Shown piece by piece: positions 1 to 6,572 of a stretch of 64,000 nucleotides of DNA. Position 1 is the stretch's first letter, and the number at the start of each line of letters is the position of its first letter. The DNA is taken from assembly GCA_903852755.1 (NCBI GenBank), contig CAINRS010000001.1, forward strand, positions 1 through 64,000. The letters are read 5' to 3'. Source of the DNA: an uncultured Actinomycetes bacterium (GTDB lineage: Bacteria; Actinomycetota; Acidimicrobiia; Acidimicrobiales; Microtrichaceae). The notes beneath the pieces were generated by a model, which saw only the letters and a list, made by a program, of their open reading frames with translations, was not told where the DNA came from and searched no databases. Both the position numbers and the translations under genes were made by a program.

Positions 1-6
1 ATACCA

Positions 7-528
7 ATGAGGCGAGGCTCTTTGCCGCGCGCCGCCATCGCGGCCGCTGCACTTGGACTGATTCTGGTGGCGTGCTCACCACCGGATACAAACACTGGCG
101 AGCCACCCGGAGAGAAGCTCGCACCTGACGCACCGTTGGAGGCGATCCAGAACGAAACGATCGACGAGGCTCGGCCAGCCGGCGTCGTCTTCGGTCAGAG
201 CTTCGAGGAACGCGCGGACGGGGTCCAAGTCCGATTCAACACCCAGCGATGGGACTACGTCGCTCCGAACGAGGCTGCTCTCATCGCCGCGGCGAATGAA
301 CTGCGCAGCCAGGCCGTGGCCGATGGTTGGACGGTGCTGGAGGACTACGTGGATCCCGGCAGGTCGGGCATCTTCACTGCAACGCTCACCAAGGGTGCGA
401 TGCGTCTCACGCTCCGCTACGTGACGGTTGCTGGCTTCGACATCGATCCCGACGACGTCAACGAGCTACGGCTCACCGGCGAGATCGTCTACGACCCCTC
501 TAGCGAGGCTGAAGGTGGTGCGTCATGA
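7..528 (+). CDS. putative lipoprotein of unknown function
   Basis: The 173-residue product starts with a basic n-region and a hydrophobic stretch ending in the lipobox LVAC (cysteine at about residue 23), so it is probably a lipoprotein anchored outside the membrane. The mature part is acidic and hydrophilic and shows no motif I recognise. Its stop overlaps the next start in ATGA (525-528), which implies translational coupling to a second gene. That second gene appears truncated. This gene has ordinary GGG/CCC content, unlike the DNA after about 530. It lies between the window edge and the replication block, so it is probably element cargo, but it could be displaced chromosomal DNA. Confidence 0.7.
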   Translation: MRRGSLPRAAIAAAALGLILVACSPPDTNTGEPPGEKLAPDAPLEAIQNETIDEARPAGVVFGQSFEERADGVQVRFNTQRWDYVAPNEAALIAAANELRSQAVADGWTVLEDYVDPGRSGIFTATLTKGAMRLTLRYVTVAGFDIDPDDVNELRLTGEIVYDPSSEAEGGAS

Positions 529-701
529 GGAGCCACAGCATTTCCTCCGCACGCGCCTCACGCAGGCTCCTCGTCTTGAGCGTCGTCACCATGCCACCTG
601 TCTGCCTTGTGAGAGTGGAGCCGAGACAGCGTCATCAGCGTCATCAGCGTCATCGGCTGCGCCAGCACTGGCATCTGGCGATGACGCTCCGACCTGGTTG
701 A
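525..701 (+). pseudogene. truncated signal-peptide ORF at a composition border
   Basis: An ATG overlaps the stop of the preceding lipoprotein gene (ATGA) and opens a frame of only 58 codons. The first 29 or so residues are basic then hydrophobic (MRSHSISSARASRRLLVLSV...), like a signal peptide or membrane anchor. The frame then runs into the 9-bp repeat array, gives a low-complexity Arg/His/Gln stretch and stops. The coupled start and signal-like head suggest the 5' end of a real gene whose body was replaced when the GGG/CCC-poor replication block was joined on. The 3' half is antisense to the helicase gene. A genuine short peptide cannot be excluded. Confidence 0.4.
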
Positions 702-2286
702 TCGTCATCAGCGTCACTGCAGCGTCATCGCTCGATGCCGTGTCCTGACTGGCTTGTGACGCTCGTGACGCTGATGACGCTTCGATGCTCGTCGTCTCAA
801 CTCGACGCAGTCGCCAGAGTCGCTTGCCTGCTTGTCGTTCCTGCGTGGCGTCGATGCCGACCTGGAGCAGAGCTGGCGCCAGACGCTTCAGCTGGCCTGA
901 CAGTCGAGCGCCATCCTTCGGCCAGTGCTTCGACTGCGTCGTCCTGCGCAGCTCGTGCTGGTCGTTTGGCGTCAGGACGTCGAGCAGCTCGCTCGCTGTG
1001 CCGAGCCACTCGCTGTGCTTCGCCATGAGCTGCACCACTGCTGCAGCGACTGGATCGCTCTCGATGACGTCGTCGGCGAGCTGGCTGCCAACCGAGCTGT
1101 AGTCATCGAACGTCGACCAATCAGTGACCACGTCGAGCGCTGCCAGCAGCCGAGCGAAATCAGCCATGCGTGGCTGCTCGTCGAGTCGCACAGCTGGCAG
1201 CTCGTCGAGCACGTCAGCGAGCAGGTCGAACAGGACGCCGAGCACGTCGGCATGGATGGCATCGAACGCTGCAGCCACGTCGGCTTCAGTTCGTCGAGCT
1301 GTGCTGTCGATGCGCTCCAGCCGAATCGGCAACATGCGCTCGGCCAGGTCGCCACGCAGCGCGCCGACGTCGATGGTCGTCAGCACGACGCAGCGTCGGA
1401 ACCTGAGCACGCTCACGTCGCTGTCGCTGTAGAGCATGCGTCGCACCAGCGAGTCGCCAGTGACTGCTCGACACAGAGCGTCGCTGAGCCACTCGCTGAT
1501 CCGGCTGACGTTGTCCAGCACGACGCACCAGCTGCCTGCTGCCGAGATCGACCATGCGTCCAAATCACGTGGCGACGATCGCAGTGGCGCAGCTGTCGGA
1601 TCGACGAGCGATGCGACGAGTCGAGCGAAGCTGGATTTGCCTGTGCCTTGCTCGCCATTCAGTGCCAGAACAGCGTGTGGCATCTCCTGGCAGAGCGATG
1701 CGAGCAGCCAGCCGACGAGCAGTCGGAACGATGCTTCGTCGACGTTCAGCACAGCGCGCAGCGCATCGAGCGTCGATGCTCGATCAGCGTCCAGGTTCGG
1801 CGTCGGCATCGGCAACGTCAGCGCAGTGCGTCTGAACGTCAGTGGCGAACGCGACAGCAGCTCGACTGCGCCTGGTCGGATCGACGCCACTCGACCATCA
1901 GCAGTGCCGAGATCGACCAGGACTCCGTCATCGTGCGCAGCGACTCGCACCGGCAGCTCCACAGGATCGAGACGCCACGCCAGCCCTTCGATCACTGCGA
2001 GCGCATCAGCTCGAGCTGCAGCGCTCGGCGCACGCTCGTGCTGGTCGAAGAACAGCGCAGCGATGGCAGCGCCGAGCGACGTTCGGCCACCACGCAACTG
2101 CAGAGCGACGTTCGGTCCTGAGCGTCTGACGCCGAACGCTTCTCCTGTGTCGGCCACGCCGAGATCGAAGTGCGCGTGGCACAGGTCGACGAGCTGCGAC
2201 GCTTGAGTGCGCTTGTCCTGCGCAGGATCATCTGCGATCTGCCGCGCCAGCTCGTCGACCACGTCGCCAGCGTCGTCGGCGCTCAT
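586..2286 (-). CDS. SF3/VapE-like replicative helicase of the mobile element
   Basis: The 566-residue product has a P-loop ATPase core: Walker A GEQGTGKS at 211-218, Walker B VVLDN at 255-259, a sensor-like VVLTTI near 300-305 and an arginine-rich RGDLAERMLPI near 311-321. A probable winged-helix segment follows at about 470-515, before an Ala/Ser/Asp low-complexity tail. This layout is that of phage and island D5/VapE-type helicases that work with a primase at the replication fork. The ATG start overlaps the primase stop (ATGA, 2283-2286), so both are probably made from one message. The tail coincides with the 9-bp repeat array. GGG and CCC are almost absent from the gene. Confidence 0.75.
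   Translation of the reverse strand: MSADDAGDVVDELARQIADDPAQDKRTQASQLVDLCHAHFDLGVADTGEAFGVRRSGPNVALQLRGGRTSLGAAIAALFFDQHERAPSAAARADALAVIEGLAWRLDPVELPVRVAAHDDGVLVDLGTADGRVASIRPGAVELLSRSPLTFRRTALTLPMPTPNLDADRASTLDALRAVLNVDEASFRLLVGWLLASLCQEMPHAVLALNGEQGTGKSSFARLVASLVDPTAAPLRSSPRDLDAWSISAAGSWCVVLDNVSRISEWLSDALCRAVTGDSLVRRMLYSDSDVSVLRFRRCVVLTTIDVGALRGDLAERMLPIRLERIDSTARRTEADVAAAFDAIHADVLGVLFDLLADVLDELPAVRLDEQPRMADFARLLAALDVVTDWSTFDDYSSVGSQLADDVIESDPVAAAVVQLMAKHSEWLGTASELLDVLTPNDQHELRRTTQSKHWPKDGARLSGQLKRLAPALLQVGIDATQERQAGKRLWRLRRVETTSIEASSASRASQASQDTASSDDAAVTLMTINQVGASSPDASAGAADDADDADDAVSAPLSQGRQVAW
628..781. repeat. iteron-like array of a 9-bp repeat in both orientations
   Basis: AGCGTCATC occurs three times in tandem (628-636, 637-645, 646-654) and again at 721-729. 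Its exact reverse complement GATGACGCT occurs at 680-688 and 773-781. One-mismatch copies lie at 710-718, 756-764 and 765-773. The array overlaps the last codons of the helicase gene. In that reading frame one orientation encodes Asp-Asp-Ala and the other Ala-Ser-Ser, so the DNA word is kept while the peptide is not. Iterons at the end of a rep gene are typical of replicating islands and phage satellites, so a replication origin is the leading explanation. Simple repeat expansion is the alternative. Confidence 0.6.
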
Positions 2287-3344
2287 GCGCTGCGCCTGCG
2301 CTGCTCGGCTGCTCGCTGATGCAGCTCGGCCACCAGGTCACGCACGTGCGTCAACCCGAGCGACCACGCCAGGATCTCGGCTCGACTGTGTGGACCTGGT
2401 GCCAGACCTGGCACTGCTGCGCTGTGGACGTAGCAGCCACCATCGAGCCAACAGGTCGCGCTCGACCTGCTCGATGCTCCAGGTCGTCGCCACAGCTCGA
2501 CTCGTCGACCATCGACTGCAGCGTCCTGCACGTGCGTCCAGTCGCTCGGCCAGATGCGCCGCCACTGCAGCTGGTCGACCAGGTCGAGCACGCCACCACG
2601 TCGACCACGCGTCGCAGCAGGCTCGGCCTGCTCAGGCTCCAGCTCTGGCAGACGCTGCGCCACAAACGCTGCCAGGTCGTCGGCGTCGTAGCGCAGCTCG
2701 GGTCGCCACAGGTCGTCGACTGACTCGACGAGCACTGGTGGATCGTGCTTGTGATTCCGAGAGCCACTGACACGCAGGATGCGCGCCAGGTCGCCTGTCT
2801 GATCGAGATGCCACTGTCGCTGCGCAGCGATGCTCTGGCCGAGTCTCTGCCACTGCAGCGACAGACGCTGCGTCGCGATGCGATAGCTCGACGACGCATC
2901 CAGTGGTCGCTCCAGCAGCCACCATGCCTGCCAGCCGCCACCGGTGCGCAGCGCCATCGTCGGCGCTGGCAGCTGGTCGACGATCCAGCGTGCGTCGTCG
3001 TCGGTAGGTGGCAGATTCGTCGCAGCGTGCGTCGGACCAGCCACGTCGACGTCGAGCCACAGTCCGACGAGCGCCACGACGTCAGCTCGGCCACCACGCT
3101 TGCCGGCATTCTTCAGCTGGCGCAGTCGTGGCCGCGGGATCGCTCCTGGTGCCACGTATAGGTCGTGCGTCGCAGCCAGCTTCGCCACGCGTCCGACTGC
3201 GTGCTCGACGTTGTCTGACGCAGCTGCTGACTCCAGACGAACAGTGCCACGCCGGATCGACACGACTGGCAGCGCCAGCTCGTCAGGCAGCCGAGCTGCG
3301 AGGAGACGCAGCTGGTGCTCGACCAGGACCACGTCGGCGCTCAC
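2283..3344 (-). CDS. archaeo-eukaryotic-type primase (Prim-Pol) of the mobile element
   Basis: The 353-residue product carries features of the bifunctional primase/polymerase fold: an acidic DVD metal-binding motif (about 98-100, in WLDVDVAG), a GGGWQAWW motif (135-142) and a basic SRNHK motif (195-199). The second motif often carries histidine where this protein has glutamine. I chose the GTG at 3344 because it overlaps the upstream stop as GTGA; an in-frame start at 3422 would overlap that gene by 82 bases. The stop overlaps the helicase start. Primase plus hexameric helicase is the usual core of autonomously replicating phages and satellites. Family assignment rests on motifs only. Confidence 0.65.
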   Translation of the reverse strand: MSADVVLVEHQLRLLAARLPDELALPVVSIRRGTVRLESAAASDNVEHAVGRVAKLAATHDLYVAPGAIPRPRLRQLKNAGKRGGRADVVALVGLWLDVDVAGPTHAATNLPPTDDDARWIVDQLPAPTMALRTGGGWQAWWLLERPLDASSSYRIATQRLSLQWQRLGQSIAAQRQWHLDQTGDLARILRVSGSRNHKHDPPVLVESVDDLWRPELRYDADDLAAFVAQRLPELEPEQAEPAATRGRRGGVLDLVDQLQWRRIWPSDWTHVQDAAVDGRRVELWRRPGASSRSSATCWLDGGCYVHSAAVPGLAPGPHSRAEILAWSLGLTHVRDLVAELHQRAAEQRRRSA

Positions 3345-3796
3345 CACCACACCAGCGTGGTCGGCTCGTCGTCGCGTTCCACCCTGGAATCTGCGTCCAT
3401 CAGACGCTGGAAGTGCGACCACATGTGCGTCTGCAGCCAGAGCACACGCGCGATGACTGCTCGGGCGCTGAGCAGCTGGTCAACCAGGGTGCCCAGTTCC
3501 CATCGTGCGCCGTCGACTGTGTTCGCAAGCTCGAACAGGTCGTGCGTCGTGCTGGCGTAAGGAACGCCATGCGCGTCGTGCCACCGGTAGTCGAGCTTCA
3601 CGTCAGGTCGATCGTGACCTTCGAGAGACTTCTGGATCGCCCACTGGACGATCTCGTCAGCCAGTTGATCTGTCAGCGAGTCGCTGAACTCGCCATCGAG
3701 CAACCTTCTGATCCGGTCGCGAAAGCTCTCGGCCAGTCCTGTCGGCATCGGCGGCCAGTCCTGGAGTCCATGTGCCTGGTCGGCGCTATCATTCAC
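3341..3796 (-). CDS. unknown protein of the element replication operon
   Basis: I do not recognise this 151-residue protein. It is hydrophilic and rich in acidic residues and tryptophan, mostly helical in appearance, with no signal peptide or membrane segment. The GTG at 3796 is preferred because a good ribosome-binding site (GAAAGGA) lies about five bases upstream; the frame is open further but no site supports an earlier start. The gene lies between the HTH gene and the primase and overlaps the primase start by four bases, so a replication or regulatory accessory role is the natural guess. Eight of the twelve GGG/CCC triplets in the block fall near its end and the following gene's start. 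Confidence 0.55.
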   Translation of the reverse strand: MNDSADQAHGLQDWPPMPTGLAESFRDRIRRLLDGEFSDSLTDQLADEIVQWAIQKSLEGHDRPDVKLDYRWHDAHGVPYASTTHDLFELANTVDGARWELGTLVDQLLSARAVIARVLWLQTHMWSHFQRLMDADSRVERDDEPTTLVWW

Positions 3797-3929
3797 GTTG
3801 GTCCTTTCACCAGCGAGCGTCGCAATGGCCTGCCAGCCGCGGCGCTCGCTGTTGTGTCTGTGGTCTGTTTCGGCCTGCGATGGCCTCGTCAGGTCGAGCG
3901 CGTCACTCGACGACGACCACAGCTGGTCG

Positions 3930-4118
3930 TCAGTCGTCGATGAGCAGCATTCGGCGCAGCTCGGCTGTCGGCACGACGAGTCGTCGTCCGATGCGCAGCG
4001 TCGGCAGGTCACCAGTGCGTGCTGCTTGGTAGGCAGCGCTCCTGGAGATCGAGAGCAGCTGTGCTGCCTGCTCGACGCTGACTGTGGCTCCACTGAGTAG
4101 GTCTGTCGTTGCGCTCAC
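3930..4118 (-). CDS. excisionase/AlpA-like HTH DNA-binding protein
   Basis: The 62-residue protein is essentially one winged helix-turn-helix of the MerR/excisionase type. SVEQAAQLLSISRSAAY supplies the HTH and LPTLRIGRRLVVPTAEL the beta wing, the classic pattern of excise-family helix-turn-helix proteins. Such proteins direct integrase to excise, or switch on island genes. GTG at 4118 is chosen because AGGAG lies six bases upstream; the open frame reaches 4169 without a better site. The gene heads the minus-strand replication operon, 133 bases before the next start, and faces a divergent gene across an inverted repeat at 4143-4156. No integrase gene is adjacent, which is unusual for such a gene. 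Confidence 0.75.
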   Translation of the reverse strand: MSATTDLLSGATVSVEQAAQLLSISRSAAYQAARTGDLPTLRIGRRLVVPTAELRRMLLIDD

Positions 4119-4142
4119 TGCATGCTCCTGTTCGCACTGGCT

Positions 4143-4156
4143 GTGTGAGAGCACAC
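4143..4156. promoter_or_regulatory. inverted repeat between divergent element genes
   Basis: GTGTG-AGAG-CACAC is a perfect 5-bp inverted repeat in the 109-base space between the HTH gene and the divergent gene at 4228. Its position suits an operator or the HTH protein's own binding site. A match this short could arise by chance. Confidence 0.35.
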
Positions 4157-4227
4157 TCAACAGCAACACTCGTGCTGAGCGCTACCATTCAGACACTCAG
4201 AGTTCGATCCATTGAGAGCAGGTCGAG

Positions 4228-4803
4228 ATGCCGAAGCGACAGCAGATGGAGCTGACGTCGTTCGTCCACAACGCAGCCGATGGCTACGTCATCGACCACG
4301 CTCGTGGCGTCGGATACGCCATCGGAGCGAGCATCGTCGTCGCTGGTCGCGACTGGACTGCGCACGTTCGCACTGGAGCCACGAGCGACCTGCAGCTGGC
4401 GATGGCGTCGGTCGCTCTGACTGCCAGCGATGGTTCGGCGCTGACGCCAGCACAGCTGCGCTCGATCAGCTGGACGCAGATGCTGGACCTGGTGGCCGAT
4501 GCATGCGCCATGCCGATGCACGTCGAGCAGGTCGATGGTCGACTGAGTGTGCGAATCAGCTCAGACTCGCTCGCTGACTTCGGAGCGTCTGAGCGCAGCG
4601 CTGCAGTTCAGCGCTCACGACGTCGAGCTGGTCTGGCGTCGCACCGTTCCGATGACCTGTCTCTACTGAGACAGCTGCACGACGAAGCAGAGCTGCTCGG
4701 CGTCAGTGGTCGGCAGCACGCCATCGCACGCGGGCCCTGGAGCAGAGCGACTGTCGACAGGCTTCGGCGTCAGCTGCGCGAGCACCAGGACGACGTCGAC
4801 TGA
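4228..4803 (+). CDS. orphan protein beside the attachment site
   Basis: I do not recognise this 191-residue protein. The N-terminal half (about 1-90) alternates beta-like hydrophobic segments with charged residues. The C-terminal third (about 125-191) is strongly basic and helical, rich in Arg, Gln and Asp, and could bind DNA or RNA. There is no tyrosine-recombinase R..H..R..Y signature and no serine-recombinase catalytic region, so it is not an obvious integrase even though it sits where one is often found. The start follows a weak AGCAGG. It shares the extreme GGG/CCC depletion of the operon opposite, which supports a common origin. It may be a regulator or cargo. Confidence 0.55.
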   Translation: MPKRQQMELTSFVHNAADGYVIDHARGVGYAIGASIVVAGRDWTAHVRTGATSDLQLAMASVALTASDGSALTPAQLRSISWTQMLDLVADACAMPMHVEQVDGRLSVRISSDSLADFGASERSAAVQRSRRRAGLASHRSDDLSLLRQLHDEAELLGVSGRQHAIARGPWSRATVDRLRRQLREHQDDVD

Positions 4804-4810
4804 GCGCATC

Positions 4811-4831
4811 TGCGTACAAAGTGCGTACAAA
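4811..4831 (+). repeat. direct repeat TGCGTACAAA, 11-bp period
   Basis: TGCGTACAAA occurs at 4811-4820 and 4822-4831, about one helical turn apart, between the orphan gene and the att site. Paired short repeats here are reminiscent of arm-type integrase or excisionase binding sites. Confidence 0.5.
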
Positions 4832-4898
4832 CCAGACGAAACAGGCAGGACAGGCCAGCACGACGCCGACGCCAGATGCCAGTAAACACAACGATTTC

Positions 4899-4918
4899 GG
4901 TACTCAGCGATACTCGGC
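4899..4918 (+). repeat. imperfect 10-bp tandem repeat next to att
   Basis: GGTACTCAGC (4899-4908) is followed directly by GATACTCGGC (4909-4918), eight of ten bases identical. It ends 17 bases before the tRNA-derived sequence and may be a recombinase or Xis site. Chance cannot be excluded for one pair. Confidence 0.35.
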
Positions 4919-4935
4919 AACACCTATCTGCATGC

Positions 4936-4960
4936 GGTTCAAGTCCCCCCTCCGACACCA
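4936..4960 (+). other. probable attR: tRNA 3'-end remnant
   Basis: GGTTCAAGTCC with its T-loop, followed by a 7-base acceptor strand CTCCGAC, discriminator A and CCA, is the 3' end of a tRNA gene. No matching GTCGGAG acceptor strand or cloverleaf lies upstream, and two of the five T-stem pairs (TGCGG with CCCCC) fail, so this is not a functional tRNA. Elements that integrate into tRNA genes leave the full gene at one end and a 3' copy at the other. On this strand the full tRNA should lie to the left, outside the window. The isotype cannot be told. Confidence 0.75.
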
Positions 4961-5010
4961 GGCCTGACGGTCGATCCCGGGGTCCGCGTCATCACCCATC
5001 TGACGGGCTG

Positions 5011-5811
5011 TCACTGGGGTCCCGGTGGGTCGGGAGCGGCTGGCCCCTCGGGTTGGGTGCGACACGTGATCGCACCAGCGTGCGTCCGAGGGGTCTCCCG
5101 AGCGTCGGAGCCGTCAATCTGGGGGGGGGTCATCGACTGCCGGAGCAGTTCGAGTGCGCGAGCGCGGATCTGCGACACACGGGTCGGTGTCACCTGCAGC
5201 TCCCGGGCCAGCACGCCCGGCGGGACACCTCGGAGGTAGATCGCCTCGATCACCTCGCGGTGGCGGGGCGGGAGCGCCGCGAGCGCTGCAGTCATCTGGT
5301 CCAGGAGCTGGCGGTCGAGCACGCGGTCGAACGGGTCCGCCGATTCCGGATCGACCAGCGATCCGGACGGAGCCGAGTCGCCAGTCGCCGATTCGATGTC
5401 CGGTGATCGACCTCGTGATCGACGCCACGCTCGTGAACCGGTGATCGTTTGGATGTCCTCACCGAGGTGGTCCGCGATCTCCGGATCCGTGGGGGCCGCA
5501 GCGGTGACGGAACGGAGCTCGGACTCCGCAGCTGCGATCCTCCGGTCGAGTTCCACCTGCCGCCTCGGGAGGTGCTCCCACTGGCGGACGCAGTCCAGCA
5601 TGGCACCGCGCACCCGGTGCTCGGCGAACGTCGTGAAGGTGACGTCGGAGTCGGGGTCGAACCGACTCGCTGCCTGCGCGAGGCCCAGCAGGCCGCTCGA
5701 ACGGAGTTCGTCGCGCCCGACGGTGCCCGGGACCCGGCCCCAGACGGTGCGGAGCACGCGGTCGACGAGCCACTGGTGCGCGCTGAGCAACTCCTCGCGC
5801 CAATCCTCCAC
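5011..5811 (-). CDS. RNA polymerase sigma factor, FliA/WhiG (sigma-28-like) family
   Basis: The 266-residue protein has a sigma-70 region 2 (GLLGLAQAASRFDPDSDVTF and following, about 40-80) and a region 4 helix-turn-helix near 190-235 (LPPRHREVIEAIYLRG... VTPTRVSQIRARALELL). Region 3 between them is short and variable, and a Pro/Thr-rich tail follows. Size and region 2 sequence fit the FliA/WhiG group that serves motility or developmental genes. GTG at 5811 is supported by GGAAGG six bases upstream. It is the first chromosomal gene beyond the att site and reads towards it. No anti-sigma factor is adjacent. Confidence 0.8.
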   Translation of the reverse strand: MEDWREELLSAHQWLVDRVLRTVWGRVPGTVGRDELRSSGLLGLAQAASRFDPDSDVTFTTFAEHRVRGAMLDCVRQWEHLPRRQVELDRRIAAAESELRSVTAAAPTDPEIADHLGEDIQTITGSRAWRRSRGRSPDIESATGDSAPSGSLVDPESADPFDRVLDRQLLDQMTAALAALPPRHREVIEAIYLRGVPPGVLARELQVTPTRVSQIRARALELLRQSMTPPQIDGSDARETPRTHAGAITCRTQPEGPAAPDPPGPQ

Positions 5812-5905
5812 AGGAAGCCTTCCCCGATGTCCGGTGCGGTTGACCGCCCCAACCCGGTCGGCCGCTCCCTGCGCCGAGGCTACCGGTGGGCCAGCACTGC
5901 GTGGA

Positions 5906-5923
5906 GTGGGGACCGGTCCCCAC
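5906..5923. promoter_or_regulatory. 18-bp perfect palindrome upstream of the sigma gene
   Basis: GTGGGGACCGGTCCCCAC is a perfect palindrome, followed at 5921-5930 by a second overlapping one, CACCCGGGTG. It lies in the 201-base gap before the sigma gene, about 95 bases from its start. An operator is possible. As there is no loop or T-run, an ordinary terminator is less likely. I see no gene in this gap. Confidence 0.4.
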
Positions 5924-6012
5924 CCGGGTGGAGCAGTCGGAGCGACCGGTCACCCTCTGGCGGACCGTCCGGCCGGGCCCGGCGTGCTCCGTCCCGGGTG
6001 AGGGAGCCCGGC

Positions 6013-6465
6013 TCAGCCGGGGGAGGCCGTCGGGGTCAGTTCGAACACGGGGATGTGGCGGTCGGTCCCGGCCTGGTAGGCGTCGTAGTCCGGCCACACC
6101 GCAGTGGCCCGTTGCCACCACGCAGCACGCTCGTCGCCCTCGGTCTCCCGGACCTCGAACTCGCGGACCTCGGCACCATCCTGCAGCCGGGCGATCCGAT
6201 GTGCCCGCAGGTTGTGGACCCACTGCGGATCGGTGGGTGCGCCGCCCATCGATCCGATCACTGCGTAGCGCCCGTCGCCGTCGGTGATCCGCACCAGCGG
6301 GGTCTTGCGGACCTTCTGCGACCTCGCTCCCAGGGTCCAGAGGATGATCCACTCGTCGCCGACCACCGGGCTCGGTTCGGAACCCGCTGAACGCTCGTAG
6401 AGTTCGACCTCTGCGGCGATCGGCTCCCACGGACTCGGGACGTACTCTGCATCGAACGGGGACAC
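6013..6465 (-). CDS. F420/deazaflavin-dependent nitroreductase-family protein
   Basis: The 150-residue protein resembles the Ddn-like deazaflavin-dependent nitroreductase family, split beta-barrel proteins that use reduced F420 to reduce quinones or nitro compounds. Typical parts are the WTLGARSQKVRKTPLVR segment, the GGAPTDPQWVHNLRA segment and the WPDYDAYQAGTDRHIPVFEL end. Its length is close to the usual 140-150 residues. It lies alone between the sigma gene and the divergent zinc-ribbon gene, and no substrate can be deduced. The F420 use is inferred from family membership. Confidence 0.8.
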   Translation of the reverse strand: MSPFDAEYVPSPWEPIAAEVELYERSAGSEPSPVVGDEWIILWTLGARSQKVRKTPLVRITDGDGRYAVIGSMGGAPTDPQWVHNLRAHRIARLQDGAEVREFEVRETEGDERAAWWQRATAVWPDYDAYQAGTDRHIPVFELTPTASPG

Positions 6466-6560
6466 GGCGACCTCCTCGACGGTTGGCTTCCTCGGCGTGG
6501 GGCAGCGTAGCGGTCACCGGTGGCGTCGACCGGGCCGAGGAGGTGTCGGCGTACGTCCGG

Positions 6561-6566
6561 TACGAT
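6561..6566 (+). promoter_or_regulatory. -10 box TACGAT, leaderless promoter
   Basis: TACGAT is followed by six bases and the GTG of the zinc-ribbon gene, with no ribosome-binding site between. This fits leaderless transcription. Confidence 0.5.
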
Positions 6567-6572
6567 GCCCAC

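Noticed and set aside
925-2121. Long plus-strand open frame opposite the helicase gene
   Set aside because: Shadow frame of high-GC DNA; its translation is low-complexity and lacks a ribosome-binding site, while the minus-strand product has Walker motifs.
4861-4960. A functional tRNA gene ending at 4960
   Set aside because: No GTCGGAG acceptor strand, D-arm or anticodon arm lies upstream, and two T-stem pairs fail. Only the 3' part is tRNA-like.
1-4960. Calling the element a prophage
   Set aside because: No capsid, terminase, portal or lysis gene is visible in this part, so only an integrated element with a replication unit is supported.
4986-4993. Another copy of the 9-bp iteron word (GCGTCATC)
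   Set aside because: A single eight-base match outside the element border, expected by chance.
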